The position numbers were made by a program, and so were the translations under genes. The notes beneath the pieces are model-generated. The model was not told the origin of the DNA. It was given only the letters and a program-made list of their open reading frames with translations, and made no database searches. Below, piece by piece: positions 8,504 through 17,602 of a stretch of DNA of 64,000 bases (position 1 is the first letter of the stretch; every line of letters begins with the position of its first letter). This DNA comes from Pseudokineococcus marinus (GTDB lineage: Bacteria; Actinomycetota; Actinomycetes; Actinomycetales; Quadrisphaeraceae): NCBI RefSeq assembly GCF_037482405.1, contig NZ_JBBHZZ010000004.1, positions 321,636 through 385,635 of the forward strand. Direction: 5' to 3'.

Positions 8504-9793
8504 ATGCCCGTCTCCCCCCGCCCCTCGTCCCGCCGCACCACCGGTTCCGGCGCCCCCCTCAGCCGACGCGGCGTCCTCCTCGGCGCTCTCGGCGGGGCCG
8601 GCGCCGCCGCTGCCCTGGCCGGCGCCGCTCCCGCCACCGCAGCACCCGCGCGCTCCTACGCGGGGGCGACGACGTCCTCGGTCGCCGGGGCCTTCGCCTT
8701 CCTCGCCGAGAAGCTCGACCAGTACGGGTCCGGCGACGAGCTGCGGGTGCCACGCAGCTACACGGGCGGCTTCTTCCAGACCCCGACCTTCGACTTCGTC
8801 TCGTCCTTCGCCTACGACGACGCCCTGATGATCATGGCGTGGCTCGCCAGCGGCTCGGCCGACCACCGCGGGCGCGCCGTCCTCCTCGGCGACGCCCTGC
8901 TCTACGCGCAGGCCAACGACCCGATCGGCGACGGCCGCACCCGCGCCTCGTACCAGCCGAACCCCTTCATCACGGGCGACGGGACGCCGTACATCGGCTC
9001 CCCCGCCGCCTACAGCGGCAACCAGGCCTGGGTCGGCATGGCGATGTGCCACCTCCACGCCGCCACGGGCGAGCAGCGCTTCCTCGACGGCGCGCTGCGC
9101 CTCGCGACGTGGCTGCAGGAGAACACCGAGGACCTCGCGCGGGCGCCGTACGGCTACACGGGCGGCCGCAGCGCCGACGACGTCCCCTTCACCTTCAAGG
9201 CGACCGAGCACAACATCGACATCAGCGCCTTCTTCACCATGCTGGCGACGCTCACCGGCGACGCCGTCTGGACCGCGCGGGCCGACGTCGCCCGCTCGTT
9301 CCTCGTGGCCATGCAGGCCGAGGACGGCCACCTGTGGACCGGCACGAACCCCGACGGGACGACGACGAACTACTACCCCATCCCGGCCGACGGCCAGACG
9401 TGGGCTTACCTCGCGACGCTCGACGACCGCTACGGCCCGGCGGTCCAGTGGGTGCTCGACAACCTCATGGCGACGGACGGCCGGTACGAGGGGTCGAGCT
9501 TCAGCAACGCCGACGTCACCAAGGTCTGGTTCGAGGGGACAGCGCAGCTCGCGCTCGCCCTGCAGGAGCGCGGAGCCGCCCGCGACGACGTCCGCCAGCG
9601 CCGGCTGCTCGCCGAGATCGTCGAGGCGCAGGCGAGCATCCCCACCGGCGACGGGCGGGGCGTCGTCTCGGCGTCGAGCGACGGGCTCGACTCGGGCTTC
9701 GGCGACCTCTACTACGCGAGCCTGCACACCGGGGCGACGGCCTGGTACCTGCTGGCCGCGCAGCGGGCCAACCCGTTCCAGCTGGGCTTCTGA
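8504..9793 (+). CDS. Tat-exported protein, probable six-hairpin glycosidase fold
   Basis: This is a 429-aa protein. Its N-terminal Tat signal has a twin-arginine region (LSRRGVLLGALGG, residues about 19-31) and an Ala-rich cleavage site near residue 47. The mature protein repeats helical-hairpin-like motifs with aromatic residues (FAYDDALMIMAWL, YSGNQAWVGMAMCHLHAATG, GQTWAYLATLD, FGDLYYASLHTGATAWYLLAA). This is typical of (alpha/alpha)6-toroid hydrolases. I cannot assign a GH family. The ATG at 8504 has GGAAGGA 7 nt upstream. It stands alone after a terminator and converges on the AraC gene. Confidence 0.85.
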   Translation: MPVSPRPSSRRTTGSGAPLSRRGVLLGALGGAGAAAALAGAAPATAAPARSYAGATTSSVAGAFAFLAEKLDQYGSGDELRVPRSYTGGFFQTPTFDFVSSFAYDDALMIMAWLASGSADHRGRAVLLGDALLYAQANDPIGDGRTRASYQPNPFITGDGTPYIGSPAAYSGNQAWVGMAMCHLHAATGEQRFLDGALRLATWLQENTEDLARAPYGYTGGRSADDVPFTFKATEHNIDISAFFTMLATLTGDAVWTARADVARSFLVAMQAEDGHLWTGTNPDGTTTNYYPIPADGQTWAYLATLDDRYGPAVQWVLDNLMATDGRYEGSSFSNADVTKVWFEGTAQLALALQERGAARDDVRQRRLLAEIVEAQASIPTGDGRGVVSASSDGLDSGFGDLYYASLHTGATAWYLLAAQRANPFQLGF

Positions 9794-9806
9794 GGCGGCC
9801 GCCGCG

Positions 9807-10700
9807 TCAGACGGGCTCGGCGCCCCCGTGCCCGTGCCCGTGCTCCGCGCGGTACCGCAGGGGGCTGCAGCCGTGGACGGCGCGGAACTGGCGGGAGAAG
9901 TAGAAGGGGTCCTCGTAGCCGACGGCGCTCGCCACCTCGGCGACCGTGCGGGTCGAGGTGATGAGCAGCTCGCAGGCGCGCGCCATGCGCAGCCGCTTGG
10001 CGTACTCGAGCACGCCGCCGCCGGTGGCGGCGCGGAAGAGCGCCGAGAAGTGCGACGTCGACAGGCCGGCCGCCCTCGCCAGCTCGGGCACGCGCACGGG
10101 CTGCTCGAGGTGGCGCCGCAGGTGCTCCTGCGCCTGCCGCACCGGCTCCACGGGGGCGCGCCCGCCGGCGACGGCGTCGGCCGCCAGCTGGGTCAGCAGC
10201 GCCCACCCGACGCCGGAGGCCGCGAGGAGGCTCGCGCGCGTCTCGTCGCGCTCGAGGAGCGTGATGGCCTCGTCGACCAGGGACTGCGTGCGCAGGGGCT
10301 CGTGGAGGTCGACGACCCGGGGGGCGCCGTCCGGGCAGACGAGCGCCACGGGCGCGCCCGCCCGGGCGCCGGTGACGTGCGCCCACCAGATCGTCCAGGG
10401 GTCGGCCGGGCTGGCGCGGTAGGCGTGGCGGGCGCGCGGCGGGATGACGAGCGCCTGGCCCGCGCGGACGGCCAGCTCGCCGGACGCGGTGGCGCAGGAG
10501 CCCCGGCCGCTGGTGCAGACGATGACGACGGCTTCATCCGCGCCCGAGGCGCGTGAGCGGCCATGCTGCGCCGCCCGGGGGAAGTAGCCGGCGTCGGTGA
10601 CGACGACGTCCGCCGTGACCGGCTGCCGCAGGGCGGCCGCCACGACGGGCCGGGGAAGGACGCGCAGCCGCTGGCCGGGGAAGCCGTCGCGGAGCAGCAC
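9807..10700 (-). CDS. AraC family transcriptional regulator
   Basis: The N-terminal half is an AraC-type cupin ligand-binding domain (VVVTDAGYFPRA, then the VIPPRARHAYRAS loop). The C-terminal half holds two helix-turn-helix motifs (LARAAGLSTSHFSALFRAATG and TVAEVASAVGYEDPFYFSRQFRAVHG). The frame extends to an ATG at 10796, but that codon overlaps the divergent gene start at 10795. The in-frame GTG at 10700 (297 aa) leaves a 94-bp regulatory gap and still contains the whole cupin, so it is preferred; neither start has a good RBS. It is divergent from the DUF5107/ABC/GH2 operon and is its likely activator. Confidence 0.88.
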   Translation of the reverse strand: MLLRDGFPGQRLRVLPRPVVAAALRQPVTADVVVTDAGYFPRAAQHGRSRASGADEAVVIVCTSGRGSCATASGELAVRAGQALVIPPRARHAYRASPADPWTIWWAHVTGARAGAPVALVCPDGAPRVVDLHEPLRTQSLVDEAITLLERDETRASLLAASGVGWALLTQLAADAVAGGRAPVEPVRQAQEHLRRHLEQPVRVPELARAAGLSTSHFSALFRAATGGGVLEYAKRLRMARACELLITSTRTVAEVASAVGYEDPFYFSRQFRAVHGCSPLRYRAEHGHGHGGAEPV

Positions 10701-10781
10701 GGCGCCAGCGTGGCGGCAGGTCGTCGTTTCGTCCAGCCCCTGTCGCGGGATGCTGCATGGTGGCGGCGCCGCGAGCGCGCC

Positions 10782-10787
10782 TAGCGT
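10782..10787 (+). promoter_or_regulatory. Putative -10 (TAGCGT), nearly leaderless start
   Basis: CCTAGCGTCC places a TANNNT-type -10 hexamer 7 nt before the ATG at 10795. At this spacing transcription would begin at or next to the start codon. No RBS precedes that ATG. No TTGNNN -35 is visible, which would fit dependence on the AraC activator. Confidence 0.45.
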
Positions 10788-10794
10788 CCGCGCC

Positions 10795-13700
10795 ATGCTC
10801 GATGACGAGTCGCCGCGCCCCCCGTCGCAGCTGTCGCTGCCCGCTCGGCCCGAGCACCTCGCGAGCGCCCGCGTCGCCGCCTGGCGCGCACCCCTCGTCC
10901 TCCCGACGTACCACCCGGCGGCGCCCGACGTCCTGCCGGCCTACCTCGACCGGCGCGTCTACCAGGGCTCCTCGGGGCGCGTGTACCCGCTGCCCTTCCA
11001 CGACCGCGTCGCCGCCGAGCCGGTGCCGCACGCGTGGGACGCCGTGCACCTGGAGAACGACTGGCTGCGCGTCGTCCTCCTGCCCGAGCTGGGCGGGCGC
11101 GTCCACGTGGCCCGCGACCTCACCCGCCGCGGCGAGGGGTCGGACGGCTACGACTTCTTCTACGCCAACCCGGTGGTCAAGCCGGCCCTCGTCGGGCTGG
11201 CCGGCCCCTGGGTCGCCGGCGGGGTCGAGTTCAACTGGCCCCAGCACCACCGGCCCGCCACCTACCTGCCCACCGACTGCGAGCTCGAGCACCACGACGA
11301 CGGCTCGGTGACGGCCTGGTGCTCCGACCACGACCCCTTCGCGCGCATGAAGGGCATACACGGCGTCCGCCTGCTCCCGGACGCCGCGGTGCTCGAGGTC
11401 CACGCCCGCCTGCACAACCGCAGCGAGCTGCCGCAGACCTTCCTGTGGTGGGCCAACGTCGCGGCGCGGGTCCACGACGACTACCAGTCGTTCTTCCCCC
11501 GCGACGTCGAGGCCGTGGCCGACCACGCCGAGCGCGCCGTCACCGCCTTCCCCGCCGCGGACAGCCGCTACTACGGCGTCGACTACCCGGCCCGCCACGA
11601 CGACGTCGCCGTGGCGGCCGACGGCACCGAGGTCCGCGGTGACCGGCTCGACTGGTACCGCAACATCCCCGTGCCGACGTCGTACATGGCCGTCGGCAGC
11701 CGCGAGGGCTTCTTCGGCGGCTACGACCACGCGGCGCGCGCGGGCTTCGTGCACGTGGCCGACCCGGCCGTCGCCGTCGGCAAGAAGCAGTGGACGTGGG
11801 GCGACGCGCCCTTCGGGCACGCGTGGGACGCCAACCTCTCCGACGACGGCGCCCACTACGTCGAGCTCATGGCCGGGGTCTTCACCACCAACCAGCCCGA
11901 CTTCTCCCACCTCGCGCCGGGCGAGACGAAGGTCTTCTCCCAGACGTGGGCGCCGGTGCAGGACATCGGCCCGGCGCACGCCGCCACCACGGCGGCGGCC
12001 CTGCGCGTGGACGTCCTCGACGGCGCGCTGCGGGTCGGCCTGGCCGCCTTCGCGCCCGGCGACGAGCCGTGCGTCATCACGGTCCTCGGTGACGACGGCG
12101 CCGAGCTGGCCTCCGCCCACCAGCACGCCGGCCCCGGCTCACCGGCCCTCCTCGACCTCGCCCTGCCCGACGGCGCCGCCGCCGCGGTCGTCGAGGTGCG
12201 CCGGGCCAGGGAGGTCCTCGTGCGCTGGGAGGCGCAGGTGGCGCGGCCCGCCGAGCCGCTCGTGGCCGCCACCGAGCCTCCGGTGCCCGCCGACCTCGCC
12301 ACGGCCGAGGAGCTGTGGCTCGTCGGCGCCCACCTCGAGCAGTACCGCCACGCGACGCGAGACCCGGAGCCCTACTGGCGCCGGGCCCTCGAGGTCGACC
12401 CCCGCCACGTCCCGAGCCTCGTGTCGCTGGGCCGCACCGCTCTGTCCCGCGGGCTGCTGGCGCGGGCCGAGGAGCTGCTCCGCGCGGCCCTGGCCCGCCA
12501 GACCCGCTGGAACGCCCACCCGGCCGACACGAGCGCCGCCTACCTGCTGGGCGTGGTGCTCGAGGCCCGCGGGACCGCGCCGGAGGCCTACGACGCCTTC
12601 GCCGCGGCGTCGTGGGCGCGCCCGTGGCGGGCGGCCGCGGGCTACCGCATGGCCCGCCTCGACGCCGCCGCGGGGCGGCACGCGCAGGCGCTGCACCGGC
12701 TGGACGACGTCGCGCGCAGCGAGCCCGAGCACCTGCAGGCGCGGGCGCTGCGCGTGCTCGTGCTGCAGCGGCTCGGCCGCGCCGCGGAGGCCGAGGCCGC
12801 CGGTCGCGCGACGCTGGCGCTCGACCCGCTGGACCACTGGACCCGCCACCTGCTCGGGCTCGGGCTCGCCACCGACGCCCAGACCTGCCTCGACGTCGCG
12901 CTCGAGCACGCCGCCGCGGGCGACGACGCCGGAGCGCTCGCAGCGCTCGACGCCGCGGAGGCCGCCGAGTCCCGGCGCGCCCCGGGGGCGCCGGCCACCG
13001 GACCGCTGCTGGCCTACCACCGCGCGGCCGTGCTGCGCCGCGCCGGCCGCACCGACGAGGCGGCGCGGGCGCTGGAGGACGCGCGCACCCGAGACGCCGC
13101 CTGGTGCTTCCCCGGGCGCCTGGCCGACGCCCTCGTCCTCGAGGCCGCCGCGGACGCCGATGAGACCGACGCCCGCGCCCAGGCGCTGCTGGGCCACTGG
13201 CTCTACGCGAACGGCCGGCGCGAGGACGCCGCCGACGCCTGGCGCGCCAGCGCCCGGGCGACCGAGCGCGCGGGCGGAGCACCGGACGCCGTCGTCTGGC
13301 GCAACCGCGGGCTCGCCGCCCACGACGTCGACGGCGACCCCGAGGAGGCCCGCCGCTGCTACGACGTCGCGCTCGCCGCCGACCCGGGGAGCGCGCGCCT
13401 CGTCTACGAGAGCGACCAGCTGGACGCCCGCCGCGGCGTCCCCGCGGCGCAGCGGCTGCGGCGCCTCGAGGCGGTCCGCCCCCTCGTGGCCGCCCGGGAC
13501 GACACGACGGTCCAGCTGGCGCACCTGCTCCTCGACGTCGGCCGCACGGACGAGGCGCGGGACCTGCTTGCGGGGCGCACCTTCCAGCCGTGGGAGGGCG
13601 GTGAGGGCGAGGTGCTCCGCGCCTGGGAGCGGGCGTGCCGGCTCAGCGCCCACCGGGCCGCCGGCGAGCCGGGGGGTGCGGCGGCCGCGCTGGCGCACCT

Positions 13701-14400
13701 CGACGCCGCGCTCGTGCCGCCGGCCACCCTCGGCGAGGCCCGCCACCCCCTGGCCAGCACGGCGGAGCTGCTCCTGCTGCGCGGCGACGCGCTCGCGCTC
13801 CTCGGGGAGCACGACGCCGCCGCGGCGGCCTGGGCGTCGGCGGCCGCCGACGCCGGCGACTTCACCGCCATGGCCGCCGAGGAGCACTCCGAGGCGACCG
13901 CCGCCCGCGTCGTCGCGCTGCGCCGCCTGGACCGGGACGCGGAGGCCGACGCGCTCACCGACGCCCTCGGCGCGCACGCGGAGCACCTGGCGGCCCAGCC
14001 GGCCGTCGTCGACTACTTCGCCACGTCGCTGCCGGCGCTGCTGCTCTTCGCCGCCGACCCGGGCACCGCGCTCAGCAGCCGCGTGGAGCACCTGCGGGCG
14101 CAGGTCGAGCTCCTGCGGGGCCGCCCCGCCGCCGCGGCGCACCGGCTGGCGCGGCTGCTCGAGCGCCACCCGGACCTGCACGACGCCGCCGACCTGGCCG
14201 CGCACCCCCATCTCGGGCTGCGCCCCGCCGCGCTCCCGCCCCCCGACCGGCCCGAACGGGACCACGGGCCCGGCACCGCCGCCGGACCCGCTCCCGGACC
14301 CGCTCCCGGACCCGCCTCCGGACCCGCTCCGGGACCGTCCGACGACCAGCTCCTCCCCGCACCTGTCCTGCACCGCGCCGACGACGCCGCCCGGAGATGA
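10795..14400 (+). CDS. DUF5107 domain protein with C-terminal TPR repeats
   Basis: This is a 1201-aa cytoplasmic protein. Residues about 20-400 match the DUF5107 type, a mutarotase-like beta-sandwich (LPELGGRVHVARDL, then AGGVEFNWPQHHRP). The region from about 510 to 1150 is a long run of Ala-rich helical repeats of tetratricopeptide type (YWRRALEVDPRHVPSLVSLG is the clearest). The C-terminus carries a Gly-Pro-Ala-Pro repeat encoded by 12-bp units. It is the first gene of the operon with the second CUT1 importer, 4 bp before the binding-protein gene. DUF5107 proteins are often found beside sugar transporters and glycosidases; a sugar-conformer or sensing role is inference. Confidence 0.85.
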   Translation: MLDDESPRPPSQLSLPARPEHLASARVAAWRAPLVLPTYHPAAPDVLPAYLDRRVYQGSSGRVYPLPFHDRVAAEPVPHAWDAVHLENDWLRVVLLPELGGRVHVARDLTRRGEGSDGYDFFYANPVVKPALVGLAGPWVAGGVEFNWPQHHRPATYLPTDCELEHHDDGSVTAWCSDHDPFARMKGIHGVRLLPDAAVLEVHARLHNRSELPQTFLWWANVAARVHDDYQSFFPRDVEAVADHAERAVTAFPAADSRYYGVDYPARHDDVAVAADGTEVRGDRLDWYRNIPVPTSYMAVGSREGFFGGYDHAARAGFVHVADPAVAVGKKQWTWGDAPFGHAWDANLSDDGAHYVELMAGVFTTNQPDFSHLAPGETKVFSQTWAPVQDIGPAHAATTAAALRVDVLDGALRVGLAAFAPGDEPCVITVLGDDGAELASAHQHAGPGSPALLDLALPDGAAAAVVEVRRAREVLVRWEAQVARPAEPLVAATEPPVPADLATAEELWLVGAHLEQYRHATRDPEPYWRRALEVDPRHVPSLVSLGRTALSRGLLARAEELLRAALARQTRWNAHPADTSAAYLLGVVLEARGTAPEAYDAFAAASWARPWRAAAGYRMARLDAAAGRHAQALHRLDDVARSEPEHLQARALRVLVLQRLGRAAEAEAAGRATLALDPLDHWTRHLLGLGLATDAQTCLDVALEHAAAGDDAGALAALDAAEAAESRRAPGAPATGPLLAYHRAAVLRRAGRTDEAARALEDARTRDAAWCFPGRLADALVLEAAADADETDARAQALLGHWLYANGRREDAADAWRASARATERAGGAPDAVVWRNRGLAAHDVDGDPEEARRCYDVALAADPGSARLVYESDQLDARRGVPAAQRLRRLEAVRPLVAARDDTTVQLAHLLLDVGRTDEARDLLAGRTFQPWEGGEGEVLRAWERACRLSAHRAAGEPGGAAAALAHLDAALVPPATLGEARHPLASTAELLLLRGDALALLGEHDAAAAAWASAAADAGDFTAMAAEEHSEATAARVVALRRLDRDAEADALTDALGAHAEHLAAQPAVVDYFATSLPALLLFAADPGTALSSRVEHLRAQVELLRGRPAAAAHRLARLLERHPDLHDAADLAAHPHLGLRPAALPPPDRPERDHGPGTAAGPAPGPAPGPASGPAPGPSDDQLLPAPVLHRADDAARR
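14284..14331 (+). repeat. Four 12-bp tandem units encoding (Gly-Pro-Ala-Pro)n
   Basis: Units of GGACCCGCTCCC start at 14284, 14296, 14308 and 14320; the last two carry small changes. They encode a Pro-rich tail near the C-terminus of the DUF5107-TPR protein. The unit length is a multiple of three, so copy-number change would keep the frame. Confidence 0.85.
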
Positions 14401-14404
14401 CGCC

Positions 14405-15754
14405 ATGAGCCCCATCCGCACCGCACACGCCCGCACCTCGCGCGGCCCGGCCGCCCTGGCGGCCCCGTCCCGCCGCAGCTTCCTCGTCGCCGTCGCCGCC
14501 GGGCTGGGCAGCAGCGCCGTGCTCAGCGGCTGCGTGGGCTCCGGCGGCACCGAGAGCGCCCCGGCCGGGGGCGGCGGCGCCTCCGGCGGAGGGGGCCTCG
14601 TCCTGCAGAACTCCATCCAGGACGAGGGCCCCAAGGCCGCGCTCACCACGCTCGTCGAGGAGTACACCGCGGAGCCGGTGACGATGAACTCCGTCGCCAC
14701 CGAGCAGTTCCGCGCCCAGCTGTCGACGTACCTCACCTCGCCCAACCCGCCGGACGTCATCAGCTGGTACGCCGGATCGGTCGCCAACACCTACGCCGAC
14801 CAGGGCCTGCTGCTCGACGTCTCCGACCTGTGGACCGGCGACGGGGCGTGCGCGTCCTTCCCGCCGGCGCTCAAGGCGCTGTCCACCTCGGGCGACGACG
14901 CGCAGATCTTCGTGCCGACCAACTACTACTGGTGGTCGATCTTCTACAAGAAGTCGGCGTTCGAGAAGTGGGGCGTGACCCCGCCGGAGACGTGGGACGA
15001 GTTCATCGCGCTGTGCGAGGACCTGCAGGGGCAGGGCGTCATCCCGCTGACCAACGGCATCGGCACGACCCCGTGGATGGCCTCGGGCTGGTTCGACTAC
15101 CTCGACCTGCGCGTCAACGGCGCGCAGTACCACCGCGAGCTGCTCGCCGGCGAGCACGCCTTCACCGACCCCGAGGTCGTCGCGGTGATGGACCGCTACG
15201 CCGAGATCCTCCCCTTCTTCCACCCGGACCAGGCGTCCTGGGACAACCAGCAGGCCGCCGTGCCCTTCGTCCAGGACGAGGCGGCGATGTACCTCATCGG
15301 CGCCTTCCTCACGAACTACGTGCCCGAGGACCAGCTCGACGACCTCGACTTCTTCTCCGTGCCCGTCATCGACCCGAGCATCCCGAGCGCCGAGGAGGCG
15401 CCCACCGACGGGTTCTTCGCCTCCGCGGGCACCGCCGACCCCGAGGGCACGAAGGCCTTCCTGTCCTACCTCGCCTCCGCGGAGAGCCAGGCGCAGTGGA
15501 TCGCCGAGTCGGGCTCGGCCAACCTGCCGACGAACCCGGACGTCGACACCTCCGGCTTCTCCCCGCTCGTCCAGAAGGGCATCGCGCTGCTCGCCGGCAC
15601 CGAGGAGATCACGCAGTTCTTCAACCGCGACTCCTCCGACGCCCTGCAGACGACGGCGGACACCGCGCTGACGCAGTTCATCGCCAATCCCGGCGACGTC
15701 CAGCAGATCCTCGAGCAGTGGCAGCAGGCGGCCGAGGCGGTCTGGAGCTCATGA
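14405..15754 (+). CDS. Sugar ABC transporter substrate-binding lipoprotein (second CUT1)
   Basis: This is a 449-aa extracellular binding protein. Its signal has SRRSFLV before a hydrophobic core and a lipobox LSGC (residues about 36-39), so it may be a Tat-exported lipoprotein. A Gly-rich linker follows. The mature part shows CUT1 features (PNPPDVISWYAGS, WGVTPPETWDEF). The start is 4 bp after the DUF5107 gene and the stop overlaps the next permease ATG (ATGA). The sugar is unknown; the GH2 enzyme and epimerase-like gene downstream suggest a plant or microbial oligosaccharide. Confidence 0.93.
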   Translation: MSPIRTAHARTSRGPAALAAPSRRSFLVAVAAGLGSSAVLSGCVGSGGTESAPAGGGGASGGGGLVLQNSIQDEGPKAALTTLVEEYTAEPVTMNSVATEQFRAQLSTYLTSPNPPDVISWYAGSVANTYADQGLLLDVSDLWTGDGACASFPPALKALSTSGDDAQIFVPTNYYWWSIFYKKSAFEKWGVTPPETWDEFIALCEDLQGQGVIPLTNGIGTTPWMASGWFDYLDLRVNGAQYHRELLAGEHAFTDPEVVAVMDRYAEILPFFHPDQASWDNQQAAVPFVQDEAAMYLIGAFLTNYVPEDQLDDLDFFSVPVIDPSIPSAEEAPTDGFFASAGTADPEGTKAFLSYLASAESQAQWIAESGSANLPTNPDVDTSGFSPLVQKGIALLAGTEEITQFFNRDSSDALQTTADTALTQFIANPGDVQQILEQWQQAAEAVWSS

Positions 15755-16713
15755 CCGTGCTCGAGCGGACCCCGGGGCGCTCGGGGCCGCGGTCGGGATC
15801 GGGTGCCGGCTCGGACCCCGCCGCGGCGCGGCGGCCCGGCCCGCGGCTGCGGGCTGCCCGGCGCGTGCCGCCGCTGGTGTGGGCGTTCCTGCTCGTGCCC
15901 CTCGCCGTCGAGATGTTCTGGGTCTTCTGGCCGGCGCTCAACAGCTTCTCGCTGTCCTTCACCCGCTGGCGCGGCGTCGGCCCCGCCGAGCCGGTGGGCT
16001 GGGCCAACTACCAGCGCATGCTCGACGACCCGGTCTTCGCGACGGCGCTCGTCAACAACGTCGTCTGGGTCGTCGGCTTCGGCGGCCTGTCCGTCGCCGG
16101 CGGCCTCGCGCTCGCGGTGGCGCTCAACCGACCCGGTCGCGGCGTCGGCGTCTACCGCAGCGCCATCTACCTGCCCATGGTCATCTCGCTCGCCGTCACC
16201 GGGCTCTTCTGGCGGGTGCTCTACCAGCCCGACGGGCTCGTCGACCGCGTGCTCACGCCCGTCGGGCTCGGCGGGACGGCGTGGCTCGCGAACCCCGACA
16301 CCGCCCTCTACGCGGTGCTCGTGGCCGCCGTCTGGCGCCAGGTCGGCTACATCATGGTGCTCTACCTGGCGGGCCTGAAGGGCGTCGACGCGAGCCTCGA
16401 GGAGGCCGCCGCGGTCGACGGCGCCAACGCGTGGCAGCGCTTCTGGCGCATCGTCGTCCCGCAGCTGCGCGGGGTGAGCACGGTGGTCTTCGCCGTCACC
16501 GTCATCGACTCGCTGCGGACCTTCGACATCGTCTGGGCGATGACGCGGGGCGGCCCGTACAACCAGACGCAGCTGCTCTCGACCTACATGTTCCAGCAGA
16601 GCTTCTCGCTCGTGGACCTCGGCTACGGCTCCGCGCTGGCCGTCGTCATCTTCCTGCTGGCGATCGGCTTCATCATCACCTACCTCGTGCGCCAGGCCCG
16701 GGCGGAGGACTGA
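15751..16713 (+). CDS. Sugar ABC transporter permease (MalF/UgpA-like)
   Basis: This is a 320-aa permease with about six transmembrane segments after a 40-residue basic N-terminus. The EAA loop reads VDASLEEAAAVDGANAWQRF near residues 212-232. The ATG overlaps the binding-protein stop by 4 bp, and the next permease begins 1 bp after its stop. It forms a heterodimer with the next gene product; the partner ATPase is not encoded nearby. Confidence 0.94.
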   Translation: MTVLERTPGRSGPRSGSGAGSDPAAARRPGPRLRAARRVPPLVWAFLLVPLAVEMFWVFWPALNSFSLSFTRWRGVGPAEPVGWANYQRMLDDPVFATALVNNVVWVVGFGGLSVAGGLALAVALNRPGRGVGVYRSAIYLPMVISLAVTGLFWRVLYQPDGLVDRVLTPVGLGGTAWLANPDTALYAVLVAAVWRQVGYIMVLYLAGLKGVDASLEEAAAVDGANAWQRFWRIVVPQLRGVSTVVFAVTVIDSLRTFDIVWAMTRGGPYNQTQLLSTYMFQQSFSLVDLGYGSALAVVIFLLAIGFIITYLVRQARAED

Positions 16714-16714
16714 C

Positions 16715-17602
16715 ATGACGACGTCCGCACCCCCCGCCTCCGTGGCGACGGCGCCCGCGCAGCCCCCCGCGCGTCGGCCGCGCCGCACGGGCCGCTCGCC
16801 GTGGTTCCACGTCGTCATGGTCCCGTTCACGGTCCTGTGGCTGCTGCCGCTGGCCTTCATCGTCGTGCTGGCGTTCCGCTCGTTCGACGACGTCGCCTCG
16901 CGCGGCATCGGCGCCCTGCCGGCCAGCTTCACGCTCGACGCCTTCACCGAGGCCGTCACCCGCGGCGACCTCGGCCGCGCGCTGCTCAACAGCGGGATCG
17001 TCACCGTCATCACGGTCGTGCTGTCCCTCGTGCTGGCCAGCTGGGCCGCCTTCGCGCTCGCCCGGTTCCGCATCCCGTTCCGGCGGACCGTGCTGCTCGT
17101 CATGCTCGCGGGCAACCTGCTGCCCCCGCAGATCCTCCTCGTGCCCGTCTCGCGCATCACCCAGTCCCTCGGCCTGTACGACTCCCTCGCGGCGCTCGTC
17201 GTCGTCCAGGTCGGCTTCGGGCTCGGCTTCTACACGTTCGTGCTCCACGGCTTCGTGCGGAACCTGCCGCAGGAGGTCTTCGAGGCCGCGCTCATCGACG
17301 GCGCCGGCACGCTGAGGACCTACCGGTCGATCGTCCTGCCGCTCACCCGGCCGGCGCTCGCGGCCCTGGCGGCGCTCGCGACGACCTGGGTGTTCAACGA
17401 CCTCATCTGGGCGATGACGGTGCTGCGCACCGAGACCCGCTTCCCCATCACCGCGGCGCTGCTCAACCTCCAGGGCGGCTACTCGACGTCGTGGAACGTG
17501 CTGGCCGCGGGCTGCCTGCTGGCGGCGCTGCCGACGGCGCTCGTCTTCTTCGCCTTCCAGAAGCACTTCGTCTCCGGCCTGCTGGTGGGCTCGGACAAGT
17601 GA
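16715..17602 (+). CDS. Sugar ABC transporter permease (MalG/UgpE-like)
   Basis: This is a 295-aa second permease with six predicted transmembrane segments and an EAA loop (LPQEVFEAALIDGAGTLRTY) near residues 184-204. The C-terminal FQKHFVSGLLVGSDK is typical of the family. Its stop overlaps the GTG of the following epimerase-like gene by 4 bp, so that gene belongs to the same transcript. Confidence 0.94.
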   Translation: MTTSAPPASVATAPAQPPARRPRRTGRSPWFHVVMVPFTVLWLLPLAFIVVLAFRSFDDVASRGIGALPASFTLDAFTEAVTRGDLGRALLNSGIVTVITVVLSLVLASWAAFALARFRIPFRRTVLLVMLAGNLLPPQILLVPVSRITQSLGLYDSLAALVVVQVGFGLGFYTFVLHGFVRNLPQEVFEAALIDGAGTLRTYRSIVLPLTRPALAALAALATTWVFNDLIWAMTVLRTETRFPITAALLNLQGGYSTSWNVLAAGCLLAALPTALVFFAFQKHFVSGLLVGSDK

